This document shows positions 17,301 to 27,566 of a stretch of DNA of 64,000 bases, one piece after another. The notes beneath the pieces are model-generated. The model did no database searches, was not told the DNA's origin, and saw only the letters and a program-made list of their open reading frames with translations. The position numbers and the translations under genes were made by a program. Source of the DNA: Pedobacter planticolens (lineage in GTDB: Bacteria; Bacteroidota; Bacteroidia; Sphingobacteriales; Sphingobacteriaceae); assembly GCF_014172375.1 (NCBI RefSeq), contig NZ_WNXD01000001.1, forward strand, positions 310,001-374,000. Direction: 5' to 3'. How positions within the stretch are numbered: position 1 is the first letter of the stretch; the number at the start of each line of letters is the position of its first letter.

Positions 17301-18758
17301 ATGCAGTTGCAAGATTTATTATATGGCGTAGCAATTAAAAGTTTGACGGGAAAACCTAATCAAGAGGTTGGTTCTTTGGCTTTTGATTCCCGACAGGTAA
17401 AAGATAGCACCTTATTTTTTGCAATAAAAGGAACTGTAGTAGATGGTCACGAATATATAGCGCAAACTATAACTGCTGGTGCAACTGTAGTTATCTGCGA
17501 AACTTTACCTACAGAAATAGTATCGACCGTAACTTATGTTGAAGTAGATAATTCTTCGATTGCTTTAGGTGTTGTTGCTAGTAATTTTTATGGAAATCCA
17601 TCAACCAAACTTAAACTAATTGGTATAACAGGCACCAACGGAAAAACAACAATTGCAACGCTTTTATTCCAACTATTTCGTGGTTTAGGTTATAGTGTTG
17701 GTTTAATTTCTACTGTTCAAAATCACATCAATGAAGATATAATTCCTGCAACGCATACCACACCAAACCCAATTGCTTTAAATTCTTTATTGCAGGATAT
17801 GGTGAATGCAGATTGCGAATATTGTTTCATGGAAGTAAGTTCTCATGCGGTAGTTCAACATCGCATTGCGGGATTAACTTTTGGAGGAGGAGTATTTTCT
17901 AACATTACTCACGATCACTTAGATTTTCATCAAACATTTGATAATTATTTAAAAGCTAAAAAGGAATTTTTCGATCATTTACCAAAATCTTCATTCGCAT
18001 TAACAAACTTTGATGATAAAAATGGTAAAGTGATGCTGCAAAACACAAAGGCAACTAAAAAGACCTATGCTTTAAAACAAATGGCCGATTTTAAAGCGAA
18101 AATAATCGAAAATAAGTTTAGCGGATTGAATTTGAACATTGATGATATTGATGTTCATTTTAGAATGGTAGGCTCATTTAATGCTTATAATTTATTGGCA
18201 GCGTATGGAACTGCAATTTTATTAGAGCAAGATAAATTAGAGGTTTTAACCATCTTAAGTACACTCGCTGGCGCCGAAGGCAGATTTGATTATACCGTTT
18301 CGAAACAAGGAATTATCGGGATAGTAGATTATGCACATACACCAGATGCCGTTCAAAATGTATTAAGTACAGTTGCAAATATTAGAAAAGGCACAGAACA
18401 AGTGATTACAGTTTTAGGCTGTGGCGGCGATAGAGATAAAACTAAACGTCCAATTATGGCGCAAGTTGCATGCGATTGGAGCGATAAAGTAATTCTTACA
18501 TCGGATAACCCGAGAACAGAAGATCCACAAATTATAATTACTGAAATGGAAAAAGGTGTTTCGCCAACTAATCAGCGTAAAACCTTAAGCATTTTAGATA
18601 GGAAAGAAGCGATTAAAACAGCCTGCCACATTGCAAAACCTGGAGATATTATCCTAGTTGCAGGAAAAGGTCATGAAAAATACCAAGAAATTAATGGTGT
18701 AAGGCATCATTTTGACGATAAAGAAGTACTAATCGAACAACTAAACCAAATCAACTAA
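17301..18758 (+). CDS. murE: UDP-MurNAc-tripeptide synthetase MurE, meso-diaminopimelate type
   Basis: Cytoplasmic Mur ligase of 485 residues adding the third amino acid to UDP-MurNAc-L-Ala-D-Glu. The ATP loop GTNGKTT is at 111-117, and the central domain contains the lysine-carbamylation region around HTTPNP. The motif DNPR at 402-405 is the established signature for meso-diaminopimelate rather than lysine, so the cell wall should be of the mDAP type; dapA at 31124 fits that. The start is 1 base after the ftsI stop, and the stop shares a base with the mraY start. Confidence 0.97.
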   Translation: MQLQDLLYGVAIKSLTGKPNQEVGSLAFDSRQVKDSTLFFAIKGTVVDGHEYIAQTITAGATVVICETLPTEIVSTVTYVEVDNSSIALGVVASNFYGNPSTKLKLIGITGTNGKTTIATLLFQLFRGLGYSVGLISTVQNHINEDIIPATHTTPNPIALNSLLQDMVNADCEYCFMEVSSHAVVQHRIAGLTFGGGVFSNITHDHLDFHQTFDNYLKAKKEFFDHLPKSSFALTNFDDKNGKVMLQNTKATKKTYALKQMADFKAKIIENKFSGLNLNIDDIDVHFRMVGSFNAYNLLAAYGTAILLEQDKLEVLTILSTLAGAEGRFDYTVSKQGIIGIVDYAHTPDAVQNVLSTVANIRKGTEQVITVLGCGGDRDKTKRPIMAQVACDWSDKVILTSDNPRTEDPQIIITEMEKGVSPTNQRKTLSILDRKEAIKTACHIAKPGDIILVAGKGHEKYQEINGVRHHFDDKEVLIEQLNQIN

Positions 18759-20005
18759 TGTTATATTTATTATTCGAATATCTGCATAAGCACTATGATT
18801 TTCCTGGATTAAGGTTGTTCCAATATCTTACTTTCAGAGCGTCGTTATCAATTATTTTATCGTTGATTATCACTACAGTTTATGGTCGCAGAATTATAGA
18901 TTATTTACACCGTAAACAAGTTGGCGAAACCGTTAGAAACTTAGGTTTAGAAGGTCAAATGCAAAAACAAGGTACACCTACAATGGGTGGTATTATGATT
19001 TTGTTGGGTATTCTAATTCCCACTTTGTTGTTTGCCAATATCACCAATGTGTATGTTATTTTAATGATCATTACCACAGTGTGGATGGGTGTAATTGGTT
19101 TTGTTGATGATTATATTAAGGTTTTTAGGAAAAATAAGGAAGGTTTAGCGGGAAGATTTAAAGTAGTAGGACAAGTTGGTTTAGCGGTTATTGTTGGTTT
19201 AACTATGTTTTATAACTCAAATATTGTAGTAAGACAAACTGTTGATGAAACTACTGTTTCTAAGAATACAGCTCCGATGATTTTGAGACAAAAAGAAGGT
19301 AAATTTTACTATAGTCAAGATGTAAAATCGACGAAAACCAATGTTCCTTTTTACAAAAATAACGAGTTCGATTATGCTAAAGTACTTAAATTCTTAGGTA
19401 AGGATTATGAGAAATATGCAATCATTGTATTCCTGTTTTTTGTAATCACAATAGTTACGGCCGTATCAAATGGAGCAAATTTAACAGATGGAATTGATGG
19501 TCTGGCGACAGGAACATCAGCGATAATTGGAATAACGTTGGGTATTTTGGCCTACGTTTCTGGTAATACGGTAATTGCCGATTACTTGAATATCATGTAC
19601 ATTCCTAATTCTGGAGAGCTCATCATTTTTGCAGGTGCTTTTGTAGGAGCTTGTGTAGGTTTCTTGTGGTATAATTCTTATCCCGCTCAAATTTTTATGG
19701 GCGATACTGGAAGTTTAACTATTGGAGGTATCATTGCTGTTTTTGCAATCATGATTCGTAAAGAATTGTTAATTCCAATTTTGTGCGGTGTGTTTTTGGT
19801 CGAAGTTTTATCAGTTACACTTCAAGTAAGTTATTTCAAATACACTAAGAAACGTTTTGGCGAAGGGCGACGGATTTTCTTGATGTCGCCATTGCATCAT
19901 CATTATCAGAAAAAAGGGTACCACGAGGCAAAAATCGTAACCCGTTTCTGGATTATCGGCATTATGCTGGCAATTATCACATTCGTAACCTTAAAACTAC
20001 GCTAA
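18758..20005 (+). CDS. mraY: Phospho-MurNAc-pentapeptide transferase MraY
   Basis: Integral membrane enzyme of 415 residues making lipid I from UDP-MurNAc-pentapeptide and undecaprenyl phosphate. Ten or so helices are visible, with VDDYIKV, the catalytic [19 protein letters not shown] and the C-terminal [10 protein letters not shown] motifs. It is longer than E. coli MraY (360) because of an extra hydrophilic insert of about 55-60 residues around 155-215, as seen in related Bacteroidota. Start overlaps the murE stop as TAATG, and the murD ATG follows immediately. Confidence 0.97.
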   Translation: MLYLLFEYLHKHYDFPGLRLFQYLTFRASLSIILSLIITTVYGRRIIDYLHRKQVGETVRNLGLEGQMQKQGTPTMGGIMILLGILIPTLLFANITNVYVILMIITTVWMGVIGFVDDYIKVFRKNKEGLAGRFKVVGQVGLAVIVGLTMFYNSNIVVRQTVDETTVSKNTAPMILRQKEGKFYYSQDVKSTKTNVPFYKNNEFDYAKVLKFLGKDYEKYAIIVFLFFVITIVTAVSNGANLTDGIDGLATGTSAIIGITLGILAYVSGNTVIADYLNIMYIPNSGELIIFAGAFVGACVGFLWYNSYPAQIFMGDTGSLTIGGIIAVFAIMIRKELLIPILCGVFLVEVLSVTLQVSYFKYTKKRFGEGRRIFLMSPLHHHYQKKGYHEAKIVTRFWIIGIMLAIITFVTLKLR

Positions 20006-21349
20006 ATGAAAACAAAGAGGATTGTAATTCTTGGAGCAGGCGAAAGCGGAGTAGGTGCGGCAAAGTTGGCGCAAAAACATGGTTTTGATGTTTTTGTATC
20101 AGATTTTGGCGCTATTGCTGATCGCTATAAATCAGCTTTGCAAGAATTAAAAATCTCTTTTGAGGAAAAACAACATACTAATGAGCTGATATTGAATGCA
20201 ACAGAGGTGATAAAAAGCCCAGGTATTCCAACTACCGCACCAATTGTTAAAGCATTAGTTAAAAATAACATTCCAGTAATCTCGGAAATTGAGTTTGCGA
20301 AAAGATATACCACTGCCAAAACTATTTGCATTACAGGTTCAAATGGTAAATCAACGACAACGATGTTGATTTATCACATTCTTCAAAATGCAGGTGTAAA
20401 TGTTGGTTTGGGTGGAAATATCGGTCAGAGTTTTGCCGCTCAAGTTTGTGAAGCAGAATACGATTGGTATGTATTAGAAATATCAAGCTTTATGCTGGAT
20501 GATATGTATGATTTTAAAGCAGATATCGCTGTTTTGTTAAACATTACTCCAGATCATTTAGACCGTTACGATTATAAATTAGAAAACTATGCTGCATCAA
20601 AAATGCGCATTGTTCAAAATCAAACTGATAAAGATTTTTTCATTTACTGCGCTGATGATGAAGAAACTCTAAAATCCTTACAAAAAACTAAAATAAACGC
20701 TAAGCAATATCCTTTTTCAATTCGTAAAAAAGTAGAAGAAGGTGCTTACTTAGAAGACCAAACTATACACATCAACACACACCTTAAACAACCATTCACC
20801 ATGTCAATTTCAGAGTTAGCCTTACAGGGCAAGCACAACATTTACAACTCTATGGCTTCGGGCATAGTAGCCAAAGTTTTAGAGTTACGTAATGAAACCA
20901 TCCGCGAAAGCATGGGTAACTTTAAAAATATTGAGCATCGTTTGGAGTTTGTTGCCAAAATATCTGATGTGACCTACATTAATGATTCTAAAGCAACGAA
21001 TGTAAATTCTACTTGGTATGCCTTAGAAAGTGTGGGCTCGGATGTGGTTTTAATTATGGGAGGAGTTGATAAAGGAAATGATTATAGCATGTTGAAAGAT
21101 TTAGTGCGTAGTAAAGTTAGTGCCATTGTGTGTATGGGCAAAGACAATAAACGCATTCACGAAGCTTTTGAAGATGATGTAGATATTATTGTAAATACGT
21201 TTTCTGCAGCAGAAGCAGTTCAAGTGGCGTACCATTTAGCAAAAAAAGGAAATACAGTGTTGTTATCTCCAGCTTGTGCAAGTTTCGATTTATTTAAAAA
21301 CTACGAAGATAGAGGCAACCAATTTAAAGCAGCGGTAAAAGAATTATAA
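20006..21349 (+). CDS. murD: UDP-MurNAc-L-alanine:D-glutamate ligase MurD
   Basis: Cytoplasmic ATP-dependent ligase of 447 residues. The N-terminal Rossmann-like domain begins VILGAGESGVGAA, the ATP loop is GSNGKSTTT (about 110-118), and the central domain has LNITPDHLDRY. A C-terminal Mur ligase domain with NDSKATNVNST is complete. It begins directly after the mraY stop and ends 1 base before ftsW. Length is normal. Confidence 0.96.
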   Translation: MKTKRIVILGAGESGVGAAKLAQKHGFDVFVSDFGAIADRYKSALQELKISFEEKQHTNELILNATEVIKSPGIPTTAPIVKALVKNNIPVISEIEFAKRYTTAKTICITGSNGKSTTTMLIYHILQNAGVNVGLGGNIGQSFAAQVCEAEYDWYVLEISSFMLDDMYDFKADIAVLLNITPDHLDRYDYKLENYAASKMRIVQNQTDKDFFIYCADDEETLKSLQKTKINAKQYPFSIRKKVEEGAYLEDQTIHINTHLKQPFTMSISELALQGKHNIYNSMASGIVAKVLELRNETIRESMGNFKNIEHRLEFVAKISDVTYINDSKATNVNSTWYALESVGSDVVLIMGGVDKGNDYSMLKDLVRSKVSAIVCMGKDNKRIHEAFEDDVDIIVNTFSAAEAVQVAYHLAKKGNTVLLSPACASFDLFKNYEDRGNQFKAAVKEL

Positions 21350-21350
21350 G

Positions 21351-22523
21351 ATGTTTAATATCAATGCACTTTTAGAAAGAACCAAAGGGGATCGATGGAT
21401 TTGGTTGATAATTATCATGTTATCACTGATTTCTATTATGGCTGTTTATAGCGCAACTGGAGCTATTGCTTATAAAAAGGGAATAACTGTAGAAAAATAT
21501 TTGCTGTATAAACACGTAATTTTTGTGCTTTTGGGTATTGCAATGATTTATATTTCGCACCTGCTGGATTATAAATATTATTCAGGAATTTCTAAAATAT
21601 TAATGATTGTTACCATTCCATTATTGTTCTACACTTTGATATTTGGAAGCAGTATTAATGATGCGTCTCGTTGGGTAAAAATTCCAGTAATTGGTTTAAC
21701 TTTTCAAACATCCGATTTAGCAAAATTAGCTTTGATTACTTTTTTAGCAAGGATGTTAACTAGAAAACAAGAAAATATCAAGGATGTAAAAAACTCGTTT
21801 GTGCCTATTATGGGTTCGGTTTGTGTAGTTTTCATTCTAATCGCGTTAGCCAATTTATCTACCGCATTAATGTTATTTGGTGTAAGTATTTTACTGTTGA
21901 TTATAGGTCGTATTAGTATTAAACAAATTGCAATAGTTTGTGCGGGGGGGATTGTTTTATTAATGTTTGTGGTTTTTTTAGGCCCTAGAAGGGAGACCTA
22001 TAAATCTCGTATTAATTCGTTCATGCATCCAGAACGACAAACTTCTGATAAAAATTACCAGGCAAATCATTCAAAAATTGCCTTAGCAACTGGTGGGTTA
22101 TTTGGTAAAGGACCGGGTAATAGTACGGAGCGTAACTTCCTACCTCACCCATATTCTGATTTTATTTTTGCCATTATTATCGAAGAATATGGAACAGTTG
22201 GAGGTTTAGCCATTGTAGTGCTATACCTGGTTTTGCTTTACCGATGCGTTCGGATTGTAACTCGAAGTCCCAAGGCATTTGGTGCATTGCTGGCAGCAGG
22301 GCTGAGTTTTAGCCTAACCATACAAGCTTTTGCCAATATGGCTGTGGCAGTTGGTTTAGGTCCGGTAACAGGTGTGCCATTGCCATTGGTAAGTATGGGC
22401 GGTACATCCATGATATTTACAAGTATAGCTTTTGGTATTATTTTAAGTGTAAGCCGAGATGTAGAAGAACATAGTAGTAAAAAAGAAAAAGTTATTGTTG
22501 GAGAAATTCCAGCGATGGCATAA
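21351..22523 (+). CDS. ftsW: Septal peptidoglycan glycosyltransferase FtsW (SEDS)
   Basis: SEDS-family membrane protein of 390 residues polymerising lipid II at the septum with the class B PBP encoded at 15197. About ten helices are seen. Family landmarks include a periplasmic GSSINDASRWVKI loop segment, a KGPGNSTERNFLPHPYSDFIFA region containing the conserved SDF, and the C-terminal GVPLPLVSMGGTS motif. Its place between murD and murG supports FtsW rather than RodA. The last codons are followed 10 bases later by the murG start. Confidence 0.94.
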   Translation: MFNINALLERTKGDRWIWLIIIMLSLISIMAVYSATGAIAYKKGITVEKYLLYKHVIFVLLGIAMIYISHLLDYKYYSGISKILMIVTIPLLFYTLIFGSSINDASRWVKIPVIGLTFQTSDLAKLALITFLARMLTRKQENIKDVKNSFVPIMGSVCVVFILIALANLSTALMLFGVSILLLIIGRISIKQIAIVCAGGIVLLMFVVFLGPRRETYKSRINSFMHPERQTSDKNYQANHSKIALATGGLFGKGPGNSTERNFLPHPYSDFIFAIIIEEYGTVGGLAIVVLYLVLLYRCVRIVTRSPKAFGALLAAGLSFSLTIQAFANMAVAVGLGPVTGVPLPLVSMGGTSMIFTSIAFGIILSVSRDVEEHSSKKEKVIVGEIPAMA

Positions 22524-22533
22524 AATAATAACA

Positions 22534-23643
22534 ATGAATAATTTCCCAAAAATTATCATATCTGGAGGTGGCACAGGCGGGCATATTTTTCCCGCTATTG
22601 CCATTGCCAATGCTTTAAAAAGTATTTCGCCCAATTGTGAAATTCTTTTTGTAGGCGCAATTGGCAGAATGGAAATGGAAAAAGTTCCAGCCGCTGGATA
22701 TAAAATTGTGGGTTTAAATATAAGTGGGATACAAAGAGGCTCTATTCTAAAAAATTTAGGTTTGCCTTTTAAAGTAATTTCAAGTGTGCGCAAGGCGATA
22801 AAATTAATTTCAGATTTCAAGCCAGATGCTGTTGTTGGAGTTGGAGGTTATGCTTCTGGTCCGTTATTGTATGCAGCATCATTAAAGAAAATTCCTTATC
22901 TGATACAGGAACAAAATTCATACGCAGGCATAACCAATAAATTATTAGGTAAAAGTGCTGCTAAAATTTGTGTTGCATTTGATGGAATGGAAGCATTCTT
23001 TCCGGCAGATAAAATACTGAAAACTGGAAATCCTGTTAGAACAAGCATTGTTGATATTGAAGGAAAACATCATGCAGGTGCAGAATTATTAAAATTAGAT
23101 CCTTTAAAGAAAACGATATTAATTACTGGCGGAAGTTTAGGTGCTGGAACGTTAAATAAAAGCATTGAAAAACATTTGCCAGAGATTATCGCACAAGATG
23201 TGCAAATAGTATGGCAAACGGGTAAGTTTTATTACAAAGGCATTATCGAAAGATTAGGTTTAGACTACCACCCAAATGTTTGCATTTTGGAATTTTTAAA
23301 TAAAATGGATTTAGCTTACGCAGCTGCTGATTTAATTATTTCTAGAGCTGGCGCAGGAACAATTGCCGAACTGTGTTTAATTAAAAAACCAGTGATTTTA
23401 GTGCCGTCGCCAAATGTTGCAGAAGATCATCAAACGAAAAATGCAATGGCATTGGTTAAAAATGATGCAGCAATTTTAATTAACGATCGCTCGGCTGAAG
23501 ATACATTAGTTGCCGAAGCGTTGAAATTATTGGAAAATACAACACGTTGTAAATCACTAAGTGAAAATATAGGTAAAATGGCATTAAAAGATGCCGACAT
23601 AATTATTGCAGAAGAAGTATTGAAATTAGTTAATAGATCATAA
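22534..23643 (+). CDS. murG: Lipid II synthase MurG
   Basis: Peripheral membrane GT28 glycosyltransferase of 369 residues adding GlcNAc to lipid I. The N-terminal GGGTGGHIFPA loop and the C-terminal donor-binding SRAGAGTIAE motif are both present. I use the ATG at 22534 (MNNFPKI); a longer frame opening at 22495 would overlap ftsW and add 13 residues not expected before the family's first strand. The murC ATG starts 1 base after the stop. Confidence 0.96.
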   Translation: MNNFPKIIISGGGTGGHIFPAIAIANALKSISPNCEILFVGAIGRMEMEKVPAAGYKIVGLNISGIQRGSILKNLGLPFKVISSVRKAIKLISDFKPDAVVGVGGYASGPLLYAASLKKIPYLIQEQNSYAGITNKLLGKSAAKICVAFDGMEAFFPADKILKTGNPVRTSIVDIEGKHHAGAELLKLDPLKKTILITGGSLGAGTLNKSIEKHLPEIIAQDVQIVWQTGKFYYKGIIERLGLDYHPNVCILEFLNKMDLAYAAADLIISRAGAGTIAELCLIKKPVILVPSPNVAEDHQTKNAMALVKNDAAILINDRSAEDTLVAEALKLLENTTRCKSLSENIGKMALKDADIIIAEEVLKLVNRS

Positions 23644-23644
23644 A

Positions 23645-24997
23645 ATGGAATTGGCAAATATAAATAGGGTGTATTTTGTGGGTATCGGTGGTATCGGTAT
23701 GAGTGCGCTTGCTCGCTATTTTGCCAAACGTGGTGTTGTAGTTTGTGGATACGATAAAACGCGAACTAATCTAACAATTGAATTAGAACGTGAAGGGATT
23801 TTGATTACGTATTTAGACGAAGAATCTGCAGTTTCAATTTGCTTTCAAAAGAATCACGATGATACGTTGGTAGTTTATACACCAGCAATTCCTAAAAATT
23901 CTAATATCCTAAATCATTTTAAAAACAATGGCTTTAGTTTAAAAAAACGTTCTGAAGTTTTAGGAATTATTAGTCAAGGAATGTTTTGCATTGCTGTTGC
24001 TGGTACGCATGGTAAAACTACAACTTCATCAATGATTGCGCATCTGTTAACAGATACAGGTTTTGGCTGTACTGCATTTTTAGGTGGCATAACAAGTAAT
24101 TATAACAGCAATGTTTTATTCGGAAAGAATAATGTGGTAGTTGTAGAAGCTGATGAATACGATCGTTCTTTTTTAACGCTTCACCCAGATGTGGCTGTTA
24201 TAACATCAATGGATGCAGATCATTTGGATATTTATGGAGATGAAAGTCATTTGCACGAATCATTTCACCTATTTGCTAATCAGTTAAAAACAGATGGTAA
24301 ATTATTCGTTAAAGATGGTTTGCCTTTAGATGGAATAACATATAGTGTAACTGAAAATTCTGCATTAAGAGCGAGTAATATTCATGTAGAAAATGGAAAT
24401 TTTGTTTTCGATTTCGAAGATGGTTACACTACAATTAAAGAGTTGAACTTGGCAATGCCAGGAAAACACAATGTAGAAAATGCAGTTGCAGCAATTGGTG
24501 TTGCCTTGAGTTTGGGTATTCATCCAAAAAGTATTAAAAAGGCAGTTGCTTCATTTAAAGGGGTAAAACGCAGATTTGAAAAACAAGTAAATACATCAAA
24601 ACATATTTATATTGATGATTATGCGCATCATCCTGAGGAATTAAGAGCGTGCTTTGATGCAGTTAAACAATTACATCCTGATAAGAAATTAACTGTAATA
24701 TTTCAACCTCATTTATTTACACGTACTCGTGATTTTGCCGATGATTTTGCAAAAGTTTTAAGCACAGCTGATGATGTAGTTTTATTAGAAATTTATCCAG
24801 CAAGAGAATTACCAATTGAAGGTGTTAATTCGCAAATGTTACTAGACAAAATTACAAGTGCAAACAAAGAATTATGTGGAAAAGATTCGGTGGTAGAACA
24901 CATAAAGAACAAAAATCCTGAACTACTTTTGACAGTTGGTGCTGGAGATATTGATACGTTGGTAGAACCATTAAAAAATGCCTTAAATCATGCTTAA
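23645..24997 (+). CDS. murC: UDP-MurNAc:L-alanine ligase MurC
   Basis: Cytoplasmic Mur ligase of 450 residues attaching the first amino acid of the stem peptide. It begins with VGIGGIGMSALA (nucleotide-sugar binding), has the ATP loop GTHGKTTTS (about 119-127), and the MurC-typical DEYDRSFL and DDYAHHPEE segments. It overlaps ftsQ by 8 bases. murB and ddl are not in this cluster, which is common in Bacteroidota. Confidence 0.96.
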   Translation: MELANINRVYFVGIGGIGMSALARYFAKRGVVVCGYDKTRTNLTIELEREGILITYLDEESAVSICFQKNHDDTLVVYTPAIPKNSNILNHFKNNGFSLKKRSEVLGIISQGMFCIAVAGTHGKTTTSSMIAHLLTDTGFGCTAFLGGITSNYNSNVLFGKNNVVVVEADEYDRSFLTLHPDVAVITSMDADHLDIYGDESHLHESFHLFANQLKTDGKLFVKDGLPLDGITYSVTENSALRASNIHVENGNFVFDFEDGYTTIKELNLAMPGKHNVENAVAAIGVALSLGIHPKSIKKAVASFKGVKRRFEKQVNTSKHIYIDDYAHHPEELRACFDAVKQLHPDKKLTVIFQPHLFTRTRDFADDFAKVLSTADDVVLLEIYPARELPIEGVNSQMLLDKITSANKELCGKDSVVEHIKNKNPELLLTVGAGDIDTLVEPLKNALNHA

Positions 24998-26054
24998 GAG
25001 AATAAATTGGAAAGCGATTTTTAAAGGATTTGCTTGGCTTATTTGCCTAGCAGGGATGGTTGTGCTCATGAGTTTTATCGAAAATAAAAAACATGGAGTA
25101 AAATGTACTAATGTTAAAATATTAATTCCAGGAGCTGATAATTTTATTGAACGAGAAGAGATCGATGCAATTTTAAAACAAAGTCAAGGAGAATTAATAG
25201 GTCGAAATTTAGAGCAGATAAACATCCATCAAATTGAAAAAACCTTAAAAGCTAATCCTTACATCGCATTTGCAAAAGTTTATGCAGATATGAATGGGAT
25301 TATAAATATTGAGGTTAAACAACGTCAACCGGTGTTAAGAATTTTGAATGCTGGCGGACAAGATTATTACATTGATAGTGATGGTTTGAAAATGCCAATG
25401 TCGCCAAACTTTACCGCGAATGTTTTAGTAGCTACGGGAAATATTTTAGAAGGTTTTGGTGGTAAAGTAGACACTTTATTTACACCACTTGCATCAGATT
25501 TGTATAAAACTGCTTTGTTTATAAAGAAAGATACATTGTGGGATGCTCAGATTGAGCAAATGTATGTGAACGATAAAAATGATATTGAATTAGTTCCTCG
25601 TGTAGGAAATCAACGTATTATTTTGGGAAATGCCGATTCACTTGAAACGAAAATGAATAATCTATTGGCTTTTTATAAACAAGCAATGCCACTAGTTGGA
25701 TGGAATGCGTATAAAACCATCAATTTGAAATACATTAATCAAATTGTTTGTGAAAAGAACGATTCGTTAGCAGTTAAAAAAACTGCACCAATAGTAGTAA
25801 GCGATAGTACAGTTGTAGCGAAAAAAGAAGTTGATTCACTGATAAAAGATGCGATACAAGATGAAATTAAAAAGGCATCAGCCGATGCTGCAACAGTTAA
25901 GAAAATAACACCAAAAGCTAGTACACCTACAGTTACAAAACCAGTAAGTGTAAAAGAAAAACCAGAAACACCAGCAAAAATAGTAGCCACGAAGGAAAAA
26001 CCTAAACCAGTTGCTACAACAAAAGAGAAAACAGATACCAAGAAAAATAAATAA
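24990..26054 (+). CDS. ftsQ: FtsQ/DivIB-type divisome protein with long Lys/Thr/Pro-rich tail
   Basis: Bitopic division protein of 354 residues. One membrane helix spans about 13-28; a POTRA-like segment follows (about 35-115, with a central NPYIAFAKVYADMNG), then the FtsQ beta domain to about 255. The last 90-100 residues are low-complexity, rich in Lys, Thr, Ala, Pro and Val, and extend into the periplasm; FtsQ of E. coli (276 residues) has no such tail. Position between murC and ftsA supports the assignment. It overlaps murC by 8 bases. Confidence 0.88.
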   Translation: MLKRINWKAIFKGFAWLICLAGMVVLMSFIENKKHGVKCTNVKILIPGADNFIEREEIDAILKQSQGELIGRNLEQINIHQIEKTLKANPYIAFAKVYADMNGIINIEVKQRQPVLRILNAGGQDYYIDSDGLKMPMSPNFTANVLVATGNILEGFGGKVDTLFTPLASDLYKTALFIKKDTLWDAQIEQMYVNDKNDIELVPRVGNQRIILGNADSLETKMNNLLAFYKQAMPLVGWNAYKTINLKYINQIVCEKNDSLAVKKTAPIVVSDSTVVAKKEVDSLIKDAIQDEIKKASADAATVKKITPKASTPTVTKPVSVKEKPETPAKIVATKEKPKPVATTKEKTDTKKNK

Positions 26055-26079
26055 ACAAACTCAACAAAATAATAAAGTT

Positions 26080-27438
26080 ATGGGCAAAGAAAAATCTACC
26101 ATTCAATCTCCAATCGTAGTAGGATTAGATATTGGTACAACAAAGATTTGTGTTATTGTGGGGCGCAGAACACAACACGATAAAATTGAAGTTTTAGGCA
26201 TCGGAAAAGCAGAATCTGCAGGGGTAACTCGCGGTGTAGTTTCCAATATTCAAAAAACGGTTCAAGGAATTGCCTCGGCAGTAGAATTGGCAAGCGGTCA
26301 ATCTAATGTAGAAATCCGTGTGGTAAACGTAGGTATCGCTGGTCAGCATATTAAGAGTTTGCAACATCGCGGAATTTTAACGCGTAGAGAGCTAAATAAT
26401 GAGATTAGCAAAAAAGACATAGACAAATTGGTAGATGATATGTTTAAGCTGGTTATGCCCCCTGGCGAAGAAATTATTCATGTATTGCCCCAAGAATTTA
26501 CTATTGACAATGAACCTGGTATCAAAGACCCAATTGGTATGGCAGGCGTTCGTTTAGAAGCGAATTTCCATATTATTTCTGGTCAAGTAACTGCGGTTAA
26601 AAATATTATGCGTTGTGTAACCAATGCAGGTTTACAAACACAAGAGCTTATTTTAGAGCCTCTTGCATCTTCAGAATCGGTGTTGAGCGACGAAGAAAAA
26701 GAAGCAGGTGTGTGTTTAGTTGATATTGGTGGTGGTACCACAGATATTGCTATTTTCCACGAAGGAATTATTCGCCACACGGCTGTAATCCCATTTGGTG
26801 GTAATAGCGTAACCGAAGATATTAGAGAAGGTTGCTCGGTTATGCGTAATCAAGCAGAGCTGTTAAAAACTCGTTTCGGATCAGCATTGGCTGAAGAAAA
26901 TAAAGAAAACGAAATTATTTGTGTGCCAGGATTGAGAGGTAGAGAACCAAAAGAAATTTCGGTAAAAAACTTAGCGTATGTCATCCAGGCCCGTATGGAA
27001 GAGATAGTTGAGCATGTTTACTACGAAATAAAATCTTCTGGATATGAAAAAAAATTGATTGGTGGTGTAGTAATTACTGGTGGTGGAGCGTTATTAAAAC
27101 ATCTAAACCAATTAGTAGAATATGTAACTGGATTAGATTGCCGTGTGGGATATCCGAACGAGCATTTATCAAAATATGAAGATATGCCGAAAACAATTTA
27201 CGATGATTTGAAAAGCCCAATGTATGCAACCAGTGTTGGTTTGTTGATAAAAGGAATTCAAAAAGCGGAAGAATTGTTAGAGGAAATGAAACAACCGGGA
27301 GTTTTTGTAGAACAGCCTACTGTAGCAAAAGAAAAAGTAAAACGCAGCGGTGGATTGTTTGATAAACTACTGAAAAAAACTACAGATTTCATCAAGGATG
27401 ATATGAATGTAAGCGACGAAGATTACATTAAACCGTAA
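26080..27438 (+). CDS. ftsA: Cell division protein FtsA
   Basis: Actin-like membrane tether for FtsZ, 452 residues from the chosen start. The ATPase fold is clear from VGLDIGTTKICVIVG at the N-terminus, the phosphate-2 motif VDIGGGTTDIAIF and the C-terminal adenosine motif VITGGGALL. Near the end, GGLFDKLLKKTTDFI is an amphipathic stretch able to act as the membrane-targeting helix. I take the ATG at 26080 (MGKEKST); the frame is open upstream into ftsQ from 26011, but those residues are not FtsA-like. Confidence 0.95.
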   Translation: MGKEKSTIQSPIVVGLDIGTTKICVIVGRRTQHDKIEVLGIGKAESAGVTRGVVSNIQKTVQGIASAVELASGQSNVEIRVVNVGIAGQHIKSLQHRGILTRRELNNEISKKDIDKLVDDMFKLVMPPGEEIIHVLPQEFTIDNEPGIKDPIGMAGVRLEANFHIISGQVTAVKNIMRCVTNAGLQTQELILEPLASSESVLSDEEKEAGVCLVDIGGGTTDIAIFHEGIIRHTAVIPFGGNSVTEDIREGCSVMRNQAELLKTRFGSALAEENKENEIICVPGLRGREPKEISVKNLAYVIQARMEEIVEHVYYEIKSSGYEKKLIGGVVITGGGALLKHLNQLVEYVTGLDCRVGYPNEHLSKYEDMPKTIYDDLKSPMYATSVGLLIKGIQKAEELLEEMKQPGVFVEQPTVAKEKVKRSGGLFDKLLKKTTDFIKDDMNVSDEDYIKP

Positions 27439-27441
27439 TAT

Positions 27442-27488
27442 TTTTCCACAATTTGGGATTTTTCCACATTATTAACACTTGTGGAAAA
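27442..27488. promoter_or_regulatory. Three DnaA-box-like sites between ftsA and ftsZ
   Basis: TTTTCCACA occurs at 27442-27450 and 27460-27468, and its reverse complement at 27480-27488. All three fit the relaxed DnaA-box consensus TTWTNCACA. They lie within 47 bases in the 128-base ftsA-ftsZ gap. This may allow DnaA to affect ftsZ transcription. No AT-rich unwinding element or dnaA/dnaN genes are nearby, so this is not read as an origin. Confidence 0.5.
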
Positions 27489-27511
27489 CGCCTGTTAAAA
27501 AAGTGTTAATA
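27470..27511. repeat. 11-base perfect inverted repeat upstream of ftsZ
   Basis: TATTAACACTT at 27470-27480 and AAGTGTTAATA at 27501-27511 are perfect inverted copies with a 20-base spacer. The left arm touches the third DnaA-box-like site. Its length and AT content suit a dimeric regulator's operator better than a terminator, since no T-run follows. Confidence 0.5.
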
Positions 27512-27566
27512 TTACAAAAGAGATGAACAGAAAATTTCAATTTTTAAACAACTGATTCATAACGAT

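Noticed and set aside
22495..22533. Longer MurG reading from 22495
   Set aside because: The extra residues overlap ftsW and do not resemble MurG; the ATG at 22534 gives the family start.
25739..26041. Minus-strand frame of about 100 codons opposite the ftsQ tail
   Set aside because: It is a shadow of the low-complexity ftsQ tail with no homology, start signal or context.
26011..26079. Longer FtsA reading from 26011
   Set aside because: The extension lies mostly inside ftsQ and is basic low-complexity sequence; MGKEKST at 26080 gives the usual length.
27442..27511. Replication origin from the DnaA-like boxes
   Set aside because: Only three boxes, no adjacent dnaA, dnaN or clear AT-rich unwinding region, and the location inside the dcw cluster; kept only as a possible regulatory site.
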